NCBI GenBank assembly: GCA_903877385.1
Contig: CAIRDP010000051.1
Location: 20,108 to 84,107, forward strand
Direction: 5' to 3'
From: an uncultured Bacteroidales bacterium
GTDB taxonomy: Bacteria > Bacteroidota > Bacteroidia > Bacteroidales > FEN-979
Length of the DNA: 64,000 bases
Shown here: positions 19,085 to 28,453 of the stretch, piece by piece
Numbering within the stretch: the stretch's first letter is position 1
Layout: every line of letters begins with the position of its first letter
Translations under genes and position numbers: made by a program
Notes under the pieces: generated by a model
What the model was told of the DNA's origin: nothing
Seen by the model: only the letters and a program-made list of their open reading frames with translations
The model's database searches: none

Positions 19085-20098
19085 ATGCTGAAATATTTTA
19101 TCGCCCGCCAGATGGTGAAACGCACGAAAAACAGGCAGTTTCCTATCGAAATCCTTGAACAGAAACATGTTGACCTAAGCCAGCCTTTCCCAAACGACAG
19201 CTCGTATTTTTATGGTGGTGATAAAGCAGGCAATGCTTTTATTGCACGAATGGCATTCAGGGGGGAGAAAAGACAGCATGAATGGTGGTTTGATTTTTTC
19301 ATTAAAGGAAGGGGGTTCTTCGGTTTGAAGACCGATCCGGGTCCAGATGGGGCCGGGTTCCAGATGGGCAGCCTGAAATGGGAAAATACAGTTTTAGGCA
19401 AGGAATGGAGGATCACTTACGAGGGTCCGGTGACCGATGAGCAGGGAAAGTCATACCACTGCAAGACCGACATGCTTTTCATAGGCGAGCATGAACCTTA
19501 TGATTTTGCGAAGAGCTCCGACCAGAGCATGATAGCAAAGGCTATTGCAGGTGAGAAGTGGAACAAGAAGTTTTTCTTCATGATGAAGGATACCCAGCAA
19601 ACTCATTATGAACAGACCGGCATTTTCCAAGGAACCATATCGTTAGACGGACAGGTGTATCCCATGGAGATGAGGGCTTCGAGGGATCATTCATTCGGAT
19701 CGAGGACCTGGCTTACCTGGGACAGGCATTACTGGATCACAGGTATCTCGGAGGCCGGGATGCACTGGACTGTGACAACGATCAAATGGGACTTCCTGGG
19801 AAGGCTCACCGCAGGATTCATAACACATCCCGACGGCCATACCGATGCTATCATTGAATGCACCGACCTGGAAACGGTTTCAAAGGAAAAACTACTCCCC
19901 GACCATGGGTTTATAGATATTATTTGCCGCAGCGGCGCAAAACATAAGGTTGAATTCTGGAGAAACGGGCATTTTCCGTATATGATGGACGGGAAATACC
20001 AGATGCGGGAAGCAATCGGGACTTATAAATTTGATGGAGTTGACGGATTAGGGATGGTCGAATTCGGGTTCCACAAAGACAAATACACTATCGACTAA
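19085..20098 (+). CDS. Lipocalin/AttH-like protein paired with a PEP-utilising enzyme
   Basis: The 337-residue protein has no signal peptide. Its pattern of Trp/Tyr-rich beta segments (HEWWFDFFIKGRG, RASRDHSFGSRTW, MHWTVTTIKWDF) resembles the two-domain beta-barrel fold of AttH/CrtC-like and DUF7064/DUF7065 proteins. As I recall, such domains are found fused to PEP-synthase-like phosphotransferases in animals and some bacteria; here the partner is the next gene, 15 bases downstream. Substrate and activity are unknown. The conserved RDHSFGSR motif is the best candidate functional site. The family call is from overall resemblance, not a search. Confidence 0.55.
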   Translation: MLKYFIARQMVKRTKNRQFPIEILEQKHVDLSQPFPNDSSYFYGGDKAGNAFIARMAFRGEKRQHEWWFDFFIKGRGFFGLKTDPGPDGAGFQMGSLKWENTVLGKEWRITYEGPVTDEQGKSYHCKTDMLFIGEHEPYDFAKSSDQSMIAKAIAGEKWNKKFFFMMKDTQQTHYEQTGIFQGTISLDGQVYPMEMRASRDHSFGSRTWLTWDRHYWITGISEAGMHWTVTTIKWDFLGRLTAGFITHPDGHTDAIIECTDLETVSKEKLLPDHGFIDIICRSGAKHKVEFWRNGHFPYMMDGKYQMREAIGTYKFDGVDGLGMVEFGFHKDKYTID

Positions 20099-20113
20099 TC
20101 CATACTAAAGAAA

Positions 20114-22507
20114 TTGATACTTCGGCTGAACGAAATCGACGGGTACCCGGTTGGCGGGAAAGCTAAAGGCCTGAAAATCCTCAAAGAGCTAGGTTTTAAT
20201 GTCCCCGCAGCGTTTGTATTGCTGCACCCTGAACCCAGGGAGTTGCAGGATGCGGTTATTAAAAAGCACCTGGCGCTTCTTGGGCCGGGGCCCAAGGCTG
20301 TACGCTCATCGGCTGTAAGTGAGGACGGGCATTCGGCATCCTTTGCCGGGCAGTTTGAATCGTACATGAATCTGCAATCGTTTGAAGAAATCCGTTCGGC
20401 AATTGTAAAATGCATAGATGCAGCCGGGGCCGAGCGTGTAAGATCATACACAGGCAGCCTTCTGTCCGAAGCAGACCTGAGGATATCGGTAGTCCTTCAG
20501 AACATGGTGGACGCCCGGGTTGCAGGTGTTGTTTTTTCGGTCAACCCTGTGAACAACCGCCGGGATAAAATCCTTGTCAATGCCGTTGCAGGGCATGGCG
20601 AAGACCTTGTAAGCGGTAAAAAAGATGCGTCCCATTATGAAGTCTTCCGCAGTGGATCCAACCTCGGAAAAGAAGCCGGCAGGAACGGCCATCTCCTCGG
20701 TGAACCGCTTCTCGGCCAGATCATTGAGGGGGCGATAAAAGCTGAAAGTTTTTTCAATGCCCCTGTTGATATGGAATGGGCCATTGACCAGTCGGGGATA
20801 CTGCACTGGTTGCAGGTAAGGCCTGTGACTGCGCTAAGCCCTGTTCATTTCAATGAACTTGACACAATTAAAGGAGAGAGCAGCAACATCTGGACCCTGG
20901 GCAATATTGGTGAGATGATGCCGGGAGTTGCAACGCCTCTTACGTATTCGGTATGCGCCGAATCTATTGATTACGGGATGGTGCTCCTCGCCCAGAGGGG
21001 AGGAGCATTCAGAATGCGTGACCGTAAGGGCCCAAGATACATCCAGATGTTCTACAACCGGCTGTTCATCAACATGAGCAATATGATGGACTATCCCAAA
21101 AAGATTTGGTTAAATAAGCCGGAAGATGTGCAATTTGCCCTGAGCGGGAAAATATTCGAAGGACTTACAGCGGTTCCTGATGCTTCATTCCCTGTGAGGG
21201 TCCTGAATTTTACAAGGCAGATGTCAACCACCTTAAGGGCTGGCAAATACCTGGATCAACTGAGGAGCCTGGAAGCCGGCTTCCGAATCGACATATCATT
21301 GCCAGCTGCTGAGCTGCATAAAAAACTGGAAGAAGGAAGAATTCAGCTGGGAATAGGGTTTGGGCACCACATCATGGCATCGGCACAAAGCGGGACCATG
21401 TACTCAGCCTTTATGCGGATCATGACTGGGGATAAACGTCGGCCCGGGGCTGCCGACCACCATATTGCCACCATGCTTCTCCTCGATATTCCTGAAATTG
21501 AGAGTGCTGATGCAGTGAAAACACTGGAGCGGTTTGCAAGGATGATCCGTTCTCACAAAGAATTCTCAGGGAAGTTCACACTGGCCACTTCAGCCGAGGC
21601 AATTGAAATGCTTGAAAAAAAGGCTCCCGAAGAAGTCATGGAACAGTTCAGACTTTTTCTTGAACGCCATGGCCACCGTTGCGTAAGGGAATCAGAGCTG
21701 AGGGAGAAAACCTGGGCCGATAAGCCCTCCCAGCTCATCCAGATCCTTCAGACCCGGGTAAAAGCAGGTGAAGTAAGGCATGTGGCCCACGATACAAAAA
21801 AAGAAATTACTCTTGCTTTAAGCAAGCTCCGTCCGGTAACCAGGATCATTCTCAGGTCTATGATTTCCACAGCAAGGAAAGCCGTCGCTAAGCGTGAGAT
21901 AACAAAAGCGCTTTCGATCAAGATGGTGGATACCATCCGCAGGGGATACAATGCACTGGCATTGAAACTGGTTTTAGAACACTTGCTCGACGATGCTGAC
22001 CAGGTGTACTTTCTCACCCATGAGGAGCTTGGCAGGCTGATTGCCGATAAAGATGCAGGTTGGAAACTGAAAGCTGCGAAAAGACGTGAACTCCTTGCCG
22101 ATACAGACAAACTGGTGTTTGAGGAGATTAGCTTTGGCATACCGGAACCTCTTGAAGAAGAGCAATCCTTTGAACTTAAAGAAGGCCAGCTTGCCGGAAT
22201 CCCGGTCAGCAGCGGAGTCGTTGAAGCGAGAGTAAGGATAATCAACACCCTTGAAGATGCCGAGCAACTGAAGGAAGGTGAAATTATGGTCGCATCGTTC
22301 ACCGATATAGGCTGGACCCCGTATTTCAGTATAATTTCAGGCCTGATTACAGAGATTGGCAGCCCTTTATCGCATGGAGCTGTTGTGGCCCGTGAATATG
22401 GAATCCCGGCTGTTGTGGCAGCAAAAGGAGCAAAAAAATTCCTTAAGACCGGTGACCGGGTCAAACTTGACGGGGAAAAAGGGCTGATAGAAAAAAAGGC
22501 TGACTAG
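20114..22507 (+). CDS. PEP-synthase/rifampin-phosphotransferase-like enzyme
   Basis: The 797-residue protein has an N-terminal ATP-grasp domain of the PPDK_N type (GGKAKGLK, VRSSAVSEDG, SFAGQFES, ending LQVRPVTAL near residue 240), a long middle region, and a C-terminal swivelling PEP-utiliser domain with catalytic His in SPLSHGAVVAREYGIPAVV. This order is that of rifampin phosphotransferase (Rph) rather than of PEP synthase, because the large C-terminal PEP/pyruvate TIM barrel is missing. Rph-like enzymes transfer a phosphate from ATP to a small molecule through the His domain; the acceptor here is unknown. The start is TTG at 20114, 15 bases after the previous gene; no nearby ATG fits the conserved N-terminus. 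Confidence 0.8.
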   Translation: MILRLNEIDGYPVGGKAKGLKILKELGFNVPAAFVLLHPEPRELQDAVIKKHLALLGPGPKAVRSSAVSEDGHSASFAGQFESYMNLQSFEEIRSAIVKCIDAAGAERVRSYTGSLLSEADLRISVVLQNMVDARVAGVVFSVNPVNNRRDKILVNAVAGHGEDLVSGKKDASHYEVFRSGSNLGKEAGRNGHLLGEPLLGQIIEGAIKAESFFNAPVDMEWAIDQSGILHWLQVRPVTALSPVHFNELDTIKGESSNIWTLGNIGEMMPGVATPLTYSVCAESIDYGMVLLAQRGGAFRMRDRKGPRYIQMFYNRLFINMSNMMDYPKKIWLNKPEDVQFALSGKIFEGLTAVPDASFPVRVLNFTRQMSTTLRAGKYLDQLRSLEAGFRIDISLPAAELHKKLEEGRIQLGIGFGHHIMASAQSGTMYSAFMRIMTGDKRRPGAADHHIATMLLLDIPEIESADAVKTLERFARMIRSHKEFSGKFTLATSAEAIEMLEKKAPEEVMEQFRLFLERHGHRCVRESELREKTWADKPSQLIQILQTRVKAGEVRHVAHDTKKEITLALSKLRPVTRIILRSMISTARKAVAKREITKALSIKMVDTIRRGYNALALKLVLEHLLDDADQVYFLTHEELGRLIADKDAGWKLKAAKRRELLADTDKLVFEEISFGIPEPLEEEQSFELKEGQLAGIPVSSGVVEARVRIINTLEDAEQLKEGEIMVASFTDIGWTPYFSIISGLITEIGSPLSHGAVVAREYGIPAVVAAKGAKKFLKTGDRVKLDGEKGLIEKKAD

Positions 22508-23571
22508 GGAAGGCGGGCCCCGGTACCATATGAACGGAATTTGTTATTCCTGAACTGGAATTCCATGAAATACGGGCCCGACACAACAGAATAAAAATCA
22601 ACCGTGTCACCGTTAAAGGTAACATTCTTCGAGAAATAAACATTTTTAAGCACTGCACACTGGTTTAGTGCTCCAAACGAGCCATTCCTGACTTTGGCAT
22701 ATGAGTCTGCTCTCCACCAGCTTATGGTATGAGTGGTATCGTTAACGTCAATTTTTCCTCCGCCTGTGCCTGCGTCATAACGCACATCGGCAAACCCGAA
22801 ATTGCCCTTCATCGGATTCGCGCTGCCTTCAAGAAGTTTTAGTCCAGTCAGGAAACCGTGGCCATAGCCCAGGTCCATAACAAACACGGCTCCGCTGTCA
22901 CTTGCACAGGGGAAACCGGTTATCGAATCGGCTGAATGCATCAGGCTCATATTCATCCTGTTCGGGAACAGCGGATTGACTGTCCAGGTACCCGAATCAG
23001 AAGGATTAACAGGAGGCAGGGAGCCGGTATATGCGTCGGGCATCAGGCTTGGCAAAGAACCTGTATCGTTGCAGTATCCCTGCTTCATCCAGGTTCCGTT
23101 GGCCAGTATTGTCAGAATGCCCCATTCCCGGTTTAAAGTACTGCCGTTGATTGCCGATTTACTGATATGAAGATAAACATAATTGCCAAAGTTCATCGGA
23201 TTGCCCGAAACCGACTGGGATGATGTACCATAGGAGAGGTTGTTGTTAAGCCTTGCTGTGGGAAAATTCCCGGTAAAAACCCTGCCCTGGATCTCAACGG
23301 CATAATAAAATGACCCGCTGGTAAAAACCTTGTATAGCCCGCTTAGTTCATTGGTATAGACAGTGAATGATCCGTTATCATAACGCTTGGTCGACTCGTT
23401 GTATATGGTATAGCCCCCTGCACTTTCGTTAACGGTATAGGTAAGCACGTCGCCTGCACTGCCCGAACCAGCATAACTATTAGTAACAGATGTAGTATTG
23501 CTGTTCTTTGAACAAGCAGCTGCCATGACAAGAATTACGAGTCCGATTAAAGTAAAATACCTGTACCTCAT
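22504..23571 (-). CDS. Lipoprotein of unknown function
   Basis: The 355-residue product has a lipoprotein signal with lipobox AAAC at residues 17-20 followed by a Ser/Asn/Thr-rich linker. The mature part is rich in Gly, Ser, Asn and aromatic residues with predicted beta character, which suggests a beta-sandwich or barrel exposed at the surface. I recognise no family. Its end overlaps the end of the convergent phosphotransferase gene by four bases (CTAG). Confidence 0.7.
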   Translation of the reverse strand: MRYRYFTLIGLVILVMAAACSKNSNTTSVTNSYAGSGSAGDVLTYTVNESAGGYTIYNESTKRYDNGSFTVYTNELSGLYKVFTSGSFYYAVEIQGRVFTGNFPTARLNNNLSYGTSSQSVSGNPMNFGNYVYLHISKSAINGSTLNREWGILTILANGTWMKQGYCNDTGSLPSLMPDAYTGSLPPVNPSDSGTWTVNPLFPNRMNMSLMHSADSITGFPCASDSGAVFVMDLGYGHGFLTGLKLLEGSANPMKGNFGFADVRYDAGTGGGKIDVNDTTHTISWWRADSYAKVRNGSFGALNQCAVLKNVYFSKNVTFNGDTVDFYSVVSGPYFMEFQFRNNKFRSYGTGARLP

Positions 23572-23792
23572 TTGAAATGTATCTGTGAACAGAATAACGA
23601 GTTAAAGATACAAAGATTTTAAGCCGTGATGAAAAATTGCAAAAAATCCTTAACAGCTTTACTAAATCTTTATAATGCGAAACTACAAATTTATCGGTGC
23701 TTAATAAAAATTTGATTTAATTCGCTTCCCTGCAAAAACAGGTACGGCAAGGATTTAAATAAGCCACGTATGAAATTTTTTATTACGTTTGA

Positions 23793-25322
23793 ATGAGAAT
23801 TAGCCCTCAGATGTTTAAAGCCAGCAACTGGAAGTATTCATCCCGTTCTGATTTCAGTGAATATGTCATTGCATTCCTTACCATTGCATTGACCGCTGCC
23901 ATATGCTTCCCTTTCAGCAATGTGATTGGCACATTCAGCGTAGGCTTGATATTGCTGATGGCTGTTGCCCTTATGTCCCTTTTTTTAGGAAGATGGCCGT
24001 TGATGTTTGCAGCCATACTTAACGTTTTGATATGGGATTATTTCTTCCAGCAACCACTCTTCACCTTTAGTGTGGAGGAGGTTGAAGATATATTCGCAAA
24101 TTCGGCCGACCTCCTCGTAGGGATAGTTTTGGTCATCCTGATCACCAGGATTCGGAAGAGCCAGGCTGTTCTGAGGAACAGCCAGCAAAGGCTGACCATA
24201 TTGTATAATTTCCTGGAAACCATGAATGACGCCAAATCAATTGATGAAGTGGTAAGCATTACTGAGAGCGGGTTAAAGAAGCATTTCGGCCAGGAAGCTG
24301 TCATCTATCTCAAGGACAACAACATTCGAAGGCTTTGTGCAAACCCTTACGGCAATTCAGGCTTCCACAGTTCAGCAGGGTTTAACCTTGCCGCTGACCT
24401 GTTTTTTGAGGCAAGCACGGGAAAGACGGTTGAAATGAAGCAGGGGCCTGAAAACATTGTCTATTTCCCCTTGCGGGATCCCCGCGAAACGATTGGGATA
24501 ATCGGGGTTGCCATGGATGCAGGCATTAGCCAGGATGAAGATAAAATGATATTGTTTAAATCGTTTGTCACCATCATTGCATCCACTTTCGGAAGGGAGA
24601 TCAACATAGCAGAAACCATTGAAAAAGGGCTTCTCGACCACTCAGAGAAACTTTTCCAGGCTATTTTAAACAGCGTTTCCCATGAGTTGCGGACCCCGAT
24701 TGCCATTATTACAGCCGCGGTGGACAACCTTAAAAATACCAGCACATCCTCGGAGCATGAAAAGAGGAAGCAGATCTGCATTGAGCTGGAATCTGCTTCG
24801 ACCAGGCTTAACAACCTTGTTGAAAACATCCTCGACATGTCGAGGATAGAATCAGGCCTTCTGAAATTAAACCTGCAGTATTGCGATATTGCCGACCTCG
24901 TTGGACTTGTTGCCAAGGATTTAAAATGCGAGCTCAGCCGCAAGAAACTTAATATCACGATGCCCGAGAACCTTTCACTGATCAAGGCCGATATCAGCCT
25001 CCTCAGGCAGGTATTGGTCAATGTTCTCAGGAACGCCATCATGTACACTCCTTCGGGCACGGGCATTGAGATCAATGCAGTAAACGACCCTCCCGAAATG
25101 GTCACGCTCACCATACGCGATAACGGGCCGGGAGTCCCCGAGGAAAACCTTGAACACCTGTTTGAAAAATTTTACCGTGTGCCCGGATCGAAAAGCGGGG
25201 GCACCGGACTTGGACTCGCCATTGCAAGAGCCTTTGTGGAAGCCCATGGCGGATTCATCAGGGCAACCAATGACCCCCAGGGGGGATTAAAAATTACAAT
25301 GATATTTAAAGCCGGGAAATGA
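23793..25322 (+). CDS. KdpD-like sensor histidine kinase (short form)
   Basis: The 509-residue protein has four membrane spans in a DUF4118 domain (about residues 22-118, as in KdpD), a GAF-like region (about 140-275), a HisKA domain with His297 in SVSHELRTPIAI and an HATPase domain (DNGPGVPEEN, GGTGLGLAIARAF). The N-terminal KdpD and USP domains of full KdpD are missing. No potassium-transport genes (kdpFABC) are near. A TACGTTTG element at 23784-23791 sits so close to the ATG that, if it is the promoter, translation would have to begin at the next ATG (23811). The gene ends one base before its response regulator. Confidence 0.88.
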   Translation: MRISPQMFKASNWKYSSRSDFSEYVIAFLTIALTAAICFPFSNVIGTFSVGLILLMAVALMSLFLGRWPLMFAAILNVLIWDYFFQQPLFTFSVEEVEDIFANSADLLVGIVLVILITRIRKSQAVLRNSQQRLTILYNFLETMNDAKSIDEVVSITESGLKKHFGQEAVIYLKDNNIRRLCANPYGNSGFHSSAGFNLAADLFFEASTGKTVEMKQGPENIVYFPLRDPRETIGIIGVAMDAGISQDEDKMILFKSFVTIIASTFGREINIAETIEKGLLDHSEKLFQAILNSVSHELRTPIAIITAAVDNLKNTSTSSEHEKRKQICIELESASTRLNNLVENILDMSRIESGLLKLNLQYCDIADLVGLVAKDLKCELSRKKLNITMPENLSLIKADISLLRQVLVNVLRNAIMYTPSGTGIEINAVNDPPEMVTLTIRDNGPGVPEENLEHLFEKFYRVPGSKSGGTGLGLAIARAFVEAHGGFIRATNDPQGGLKITMIFKAGK

Positions 25323-25323
25323 T

Positions 25324-26028
25324 ATGGAGAAAAACAAAATTAAGTACAAAGTACTCATTATTGATGATGAAGCTCAGATTCGCCGATTGCTCAAGATGAC
25401 ACTTGAGGCCAATGAATATAAAGTATTTGAGGCTGCTTCGGCTAAAGAAGGCATGCTTGCAGTAACAATGAACCATCCTGATGTTATACTTCTTGACCTT
25501 GGCCTTCCTGATGAAAGCGGATTAAGCATGCTTCACCGCCTGCGTGAATGGTCGGCCGTGCCATTGATTGTTCTGACCGTACAGGATTCAGAATCGGTCA
25601 TGATAGAAGCTCTCGATTGCGGAGCTGACGATTATGTAACCAAACCGTTTAACGCGGGAGAACTCCTTGCCAGGATCAGGGTGGCGATACGGCATTCCTT
25701 AAGGATGGATGAATCTCCTGTATTCCGCTCGGGCAGCCTTGAAGTGGATATCAACAGCAGGGTTACAAGGCTTAACAAGGAAGAAGTCAAGCTCACTGCC
25801 ACTGAGTATTCACTGCTTCTTATCTTTATAAGGCATGCCGGGAAAGTACTTACCCATTCTTTTATCAGCCGCGAGATCTGGAGCGCACCATATGCCGATA
25901 ACGCCCAGATACTCAGGGTCCATATTGCACAATTAAGAAAGAAAATTGAAAACGACCCTTCGGTGCCCGAACTGCTGATAACCGAGCCGGGTGTGGGTTA
26001 CAGGCTGAAAATGCTGAATGTGACTTAA
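25324..26028 (+). CDS. KdpE/OmpR-family response regulator
   Basis: The 234-residue product has a receiver domain (acidic pair Asp14-Asp15, phospho-acceptor Asp58 in ILLDLGLPDESG, Lys in VTKPFN) and a C-terminal winged-helix DNA-binding domain (VKLTATEYSLLLIF, RVHIAQLRKKIE, EPGVGYRLK). It resembles KdpE most closely. It is encoded one base after the KdpD-like kinase, so the two form a cognate pair. Targets are unknown because no transporter is adjacent. Confidence 0.92.
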   Translation: MEKNKIKYKVLIIDDEAQIRRLLKMTLEANEYKVFEAASAKEGMLAVTMNHPDVILLDLGLPDESGLSMLHRLREWSAVPLIVLTVQDSESVMIEALDCGADDYVTKPFNAGELLARIRVAIRHSLRMDESPVFRSGSLEVDINSRVTRLNKEEVKLTATEYSLLLIFIRHAGKVLTHSFISREIWSAPYADNAQILRVHIAQLRKKIENDPSVPELLITEPGVGYRLKMLNVT

Positions 26029-26071
26029 CAGAAGCCGTTTATCGCCCGTTAATTCCCTGCAGTTTTGCTGC

Positions 26072-26830
26072 TTATCGGGAAGCCAGGTATTTGTCCTGTA
26101 AAACTCCGAAATCGACTTTGAGAACCTTGGCAAGATAGTTATGGAGGCCTCCGAAAGAGTTGTCAATCTCATCCAGTGCGGCCTCCAGGTATTCGGGCCT
26201 GACTTCCATCATCGGCCTGATAATCTCCCCGTTCCTGCCTTCTTCTGAGACCTTTCTTACAAAACGGTCGGCCAGGGATTTCAGCCTGTCATTGCTCAGA
26301 AAATAATCCTCCTTAACAGTATCAATATCTGCCCCAAGGGCTGTAAGCAGAAAAACCGTGGCTAAGCCTGTTCGGTCCTTACCTGCCGCGCAATGATAAA
26401 CCAGGGGCAGGTCGCCGGTCGTTTCAAGAATCCTGAAAAATTCGGCAAAACTCCCGCTGTCGCTCAGTATCATCCTCCTGTAATCGGCAATCAGTACGTT
26501 CTCAATGCCTTCCTTGTCGTTATTCCCGAGAAATTCCATCGCCCTGTCCCTGGCCTCATCGGGAATAACGATCCTCATGGTCTTTTTCACCGAAGGAATA
26601 TGCATGCTGGGATATGAATAAACCTCCCTGTCGGACCGGAAATCTATCACCAGGGCCAGCCCGATATCCTCAAGTTTATCCATATCAGCCTGGCTCAGTT
26701 TATTCAGGCTCCCGCTGCGGTATATCATATTCTTCCTGAACTTCCGGCCGTTTGTGGTCTGAATGCCTTCAAGGGAGCGGAAATTGGGTTGATTCTCAAG
26801 TATAATGGAAACCTCGGGTATGTGGTTCAT
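26072..26830 (-). CDS. Tyrosine-protein phosphatase, DSP/Y_phosphatase3 type
   Basis: The 252-residue soluble protein has the Cys-x5-Arg signature HCAAGKDR with catalytic Cys147 and the general acid region upstream. The N-terminal NFRSLEGIQTTNGRK and YRSGSL motifs are those of the bacterial IphP-like/Y_phosphatase3 family, which removes phosphate from phosphotyrosine or phosphoinositides. It is monocistronic; TAATTTTG at 26874-26881 on the minus strand fits a -7 box. It is divergent from the Memo-like gene. Confidence 0.9.
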   Translation of the reverse strand: MNHIPEVSIILENQPNFRSLEGIQTTNGRKFRKNMIYRSGSLNKLSQADMDKLEDIGLALVIDFRSDREVYSYPSMHIPSVKKTMRIVIPDEARDRAMEFLGNNDKEGIENVLIADYRRMILSDSGSFAEFFRILETTGDLPLVYHCAAGKDRTGLATVFLLTALGADIDTVKEDYFLSNDRLKSLADRFVRKVSEEGRNGEIIRPMMEVRPEYLEAALDEIDNSFGGLHNYLAKVLKVDFGVLQDKYLASR

Positions 26831-26873
26831 AGTGGATTACTGATATAGTTTGCTTTTTTGTAAATTTACGAAG

Positions 26874-26881
26874 CAAAATTA
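26874..26881 (-). promoter_or_regulatory. -7 promoter element of the tyrosine phosphatase gene
   Basis: TAATTTTG on the minus strand fits TAnnTTTG and lies 43 bases before the ATG at 26830. The -33 part is not clear. Confidence 0.4.
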
Positions 26882-26898
26882 TCCTTATTCCTCCATAT

Positions 26899-27996
26899 AT
26901 GAAATCCTTCCTGAATATTATTCTTACGGGGATTATCCTCTTCATCCTAATCAGTGGCAGCCCACCCGACCGTATCCGCAAACCCGTCGACCCCATCGGG
27001 TTTGCCACCAGGTCCTGGCAGATGGATTCGGTGATGAAAAGGATAACAAGGCTGCAGGGCATGAAAATGAACGATGCACTCGACAACAACCGCATACAAC
27101 AGTTCATGTCGTGGAAAATGGCCATCTGCCCCCATGACGATTATACTTACGTGGGATGGCTTTATCCCGCTGTGCTTCGTAACATCAAGGCCCCGACGGT
27201 AATCCTTCTAGGGGTGGCTCATAAGGCAAAAAAATACGAGGTGGAGAACCGCATGGTTTTCGACAGCTTTGACTACTGGCAGGAACCTTACGGGCCGGTT
27301 AAGGTTTCGGGTTTAAGGGAAGCCATCATGAACAAACTGCCAAGGTCGGCTTACATTGTTCACGACAGCCTGCAAAAGGCCGAGCATTCACTGGAGGCAA
27401 TACTGCCCTTTCTCCAGTATTATAACAGCAGGATCGAGATCGTTCCCATCCTGATCCCCTATATGTCGTTTGCGACCATGAAAACCCTTGCTTCAGACCT
27501 GGCCGAAGCTTTATACAGCCTCAGCCAGTATAACGACAGGAACCTGCAGATAGGCAAGGATTACGCGATTGTAGTATCAACGGATGCGGTCCATTATGGC
27601 TGCGAAGAATGGGGAGGATCGGATTATGCTTTCTATGGCTGCGATACGGCCGGGTTTCATAAAGCAGTTGACCATGAGCTGGAAATCATCAGGAATACCC
27701 TGCTCGGCCCTGCCACTGAAAAAAAAGCCAGGGAGTTTACTCAATATACGGTTCAGGACACCAATTACCATTCGTACAAATGGACCTGGTGCGGGAGGTA
27801 TTCGGTGCCTTTCGGCCTCCTCACACTATCTGACCTTGAAAAAGCCATGCATTCATCACCTTCCTCAGGCACCCTCTTGGGATATTCCACTTCCATAAGC
27901 AATAAACCCATCCCTGTCGGTGATATTAAAATGGGGATTACCGCCAAAGCCGATATAAAACACTGGGTAGGCTATACCGGGATAGGCTACAGGTAA
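26899..27996 (+). CDS. Exported Memo-like protein (AmmeMemoRadiSam protein B family, divergent)
   Basis: The 365-residue protein has a signal peptide (hydrophobic residues about 5-22) and then a single Memo domain. Memo proteins resemble class III extradiol dioxygenases and bind a metal through His and Cys. Candidate ligands here are His in ICPHDDYTYVG, His in GVAHKAKKYE and Cys in WTWCGRYSVPFG. The motif EHSLEAILPFLQYY and VVSTDAVHYG match the family. It is less like canonical Memo than the protein at 35629 and lacks an AMMECR1 domain. It lies about 5 kb from the full AmmeMemoRadiSam locus and may be an exported paralogue. No activity is established. Confidence 0.75.
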   Translation: MKSFLNIILTGIILFILISGSPPDRIRKPVDPIGFATRSWQMDSVMKRITRLQGMKMNDALDNNRIQQFMSWKMAICPHDDYTYVGWLYPAVLRNIKAPTVILLGVAHKAKKYEVENRMVFDSFDYWQEPYGPVKVSGLREAIMNKLPRSAYIVHDSLQKAEHSLEAILPFLQYYNSRIEIVPILIPYMSFATMKTLASDLAEALYSLSQYNDRNLQIGKDYAIVVSTDAVHYGCEEWGGSDYAFYGCDTAGFHKAVDHELEIIRNTLLGPATEKKAREFTQYTVQDTNYHSYKWTWCGRYSVPFGLLTLSDLEKAMHSSPSSGTLLGYSTSISNKPIPVGDIKMGITAKADIKHWVGYTGIGYR

Positions 27997-28036
27997 TAAA
28001 CAACAAATTCCGGAGTTTAATTTAAAAGTAAAGTTT

Positions 28037-28444
28037 ATGAAAACAGTAAAATCAATATATACGGGGAACCTCCGCACCGAGGCGACCCATCTGAAGTCAG
28101 GAACAAAACTGATTACCGACGCCCCGGTGGACAACCAGGGCAAGGGGGAATTCTTTTCCCCTACCGACCTTGTGGCAACAGCCCTTGGAAGCTGCATGAT
28201 CACCATCATGGGAATTGCCGCAAGTGCCCAGGGATTCAGTATTGAGGGGGCAAGCTGGGAAGTATCCAAAGTAATGGCCGACAATCCCCGCCGCATCAGC
28301 GAGATAATCACCGAACTGACCTTCCCTCCCCATAACTACAGCGACCAGCAAAAGAGGGTGATAGAACACATCAGTAAAAATTGTCCCGTGGCCCTGAGCC
28401 TGCACCCGGAACTTAAACAGACAGTTAAGATAACCTATCTGTAA
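28037..28444 (+). CDS. OsmC-family peroxiredoxin-like protein
   Basis: OsmC/Ohr proteins reduce organic hydroperoxides through a pair of cysteines. The 135-residue product has the first cysteine in ATALGSCMIT and the second in NCPVALSLHP, both at the positions expected for OsmC. Length is normal. It follows the Memo-like gene by 40 bases. It belongs to the OsmC/YhfA side of the family rather than to Ohr, so the true substrate is uncertain. Confidence 0.9.
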   Translation: MKTVKSIYTGNLRTEATHLKSGTKLITDAPVDNQGKGEFFSPTDLVATALGSCMITIMGIAASAQGFSIEGASWEVSKVMADNPRRISEIITELTFPPHNYSDQQKRVIEHISKNCPVALSLHPELKQTVKITYL

Positions 28445-28453
28445 ATCCGGTTC

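Noticed and set aside
21748..22464. A 238-codon minus-strand frame rich in Ser
   Set aside because: Antisense to the Rph-like enzyme and Ser-rich in the way typical of a reversed frame.
20114..22507. Calling this gene phosphoenolpyruvate synthase
   Set aside because: The PEP/pyruvate TIM-barrel domain is missing and the His domain is C-terminal, as in rifampin phosphotransferase.
23784..23791. TACGTTTG as the promoter of the KdpD-like gene
   Set aside because: It ends two bases before the annotated ATG and has no TTTG at -33; mentioned in the gene entry but not listed as a promoter.
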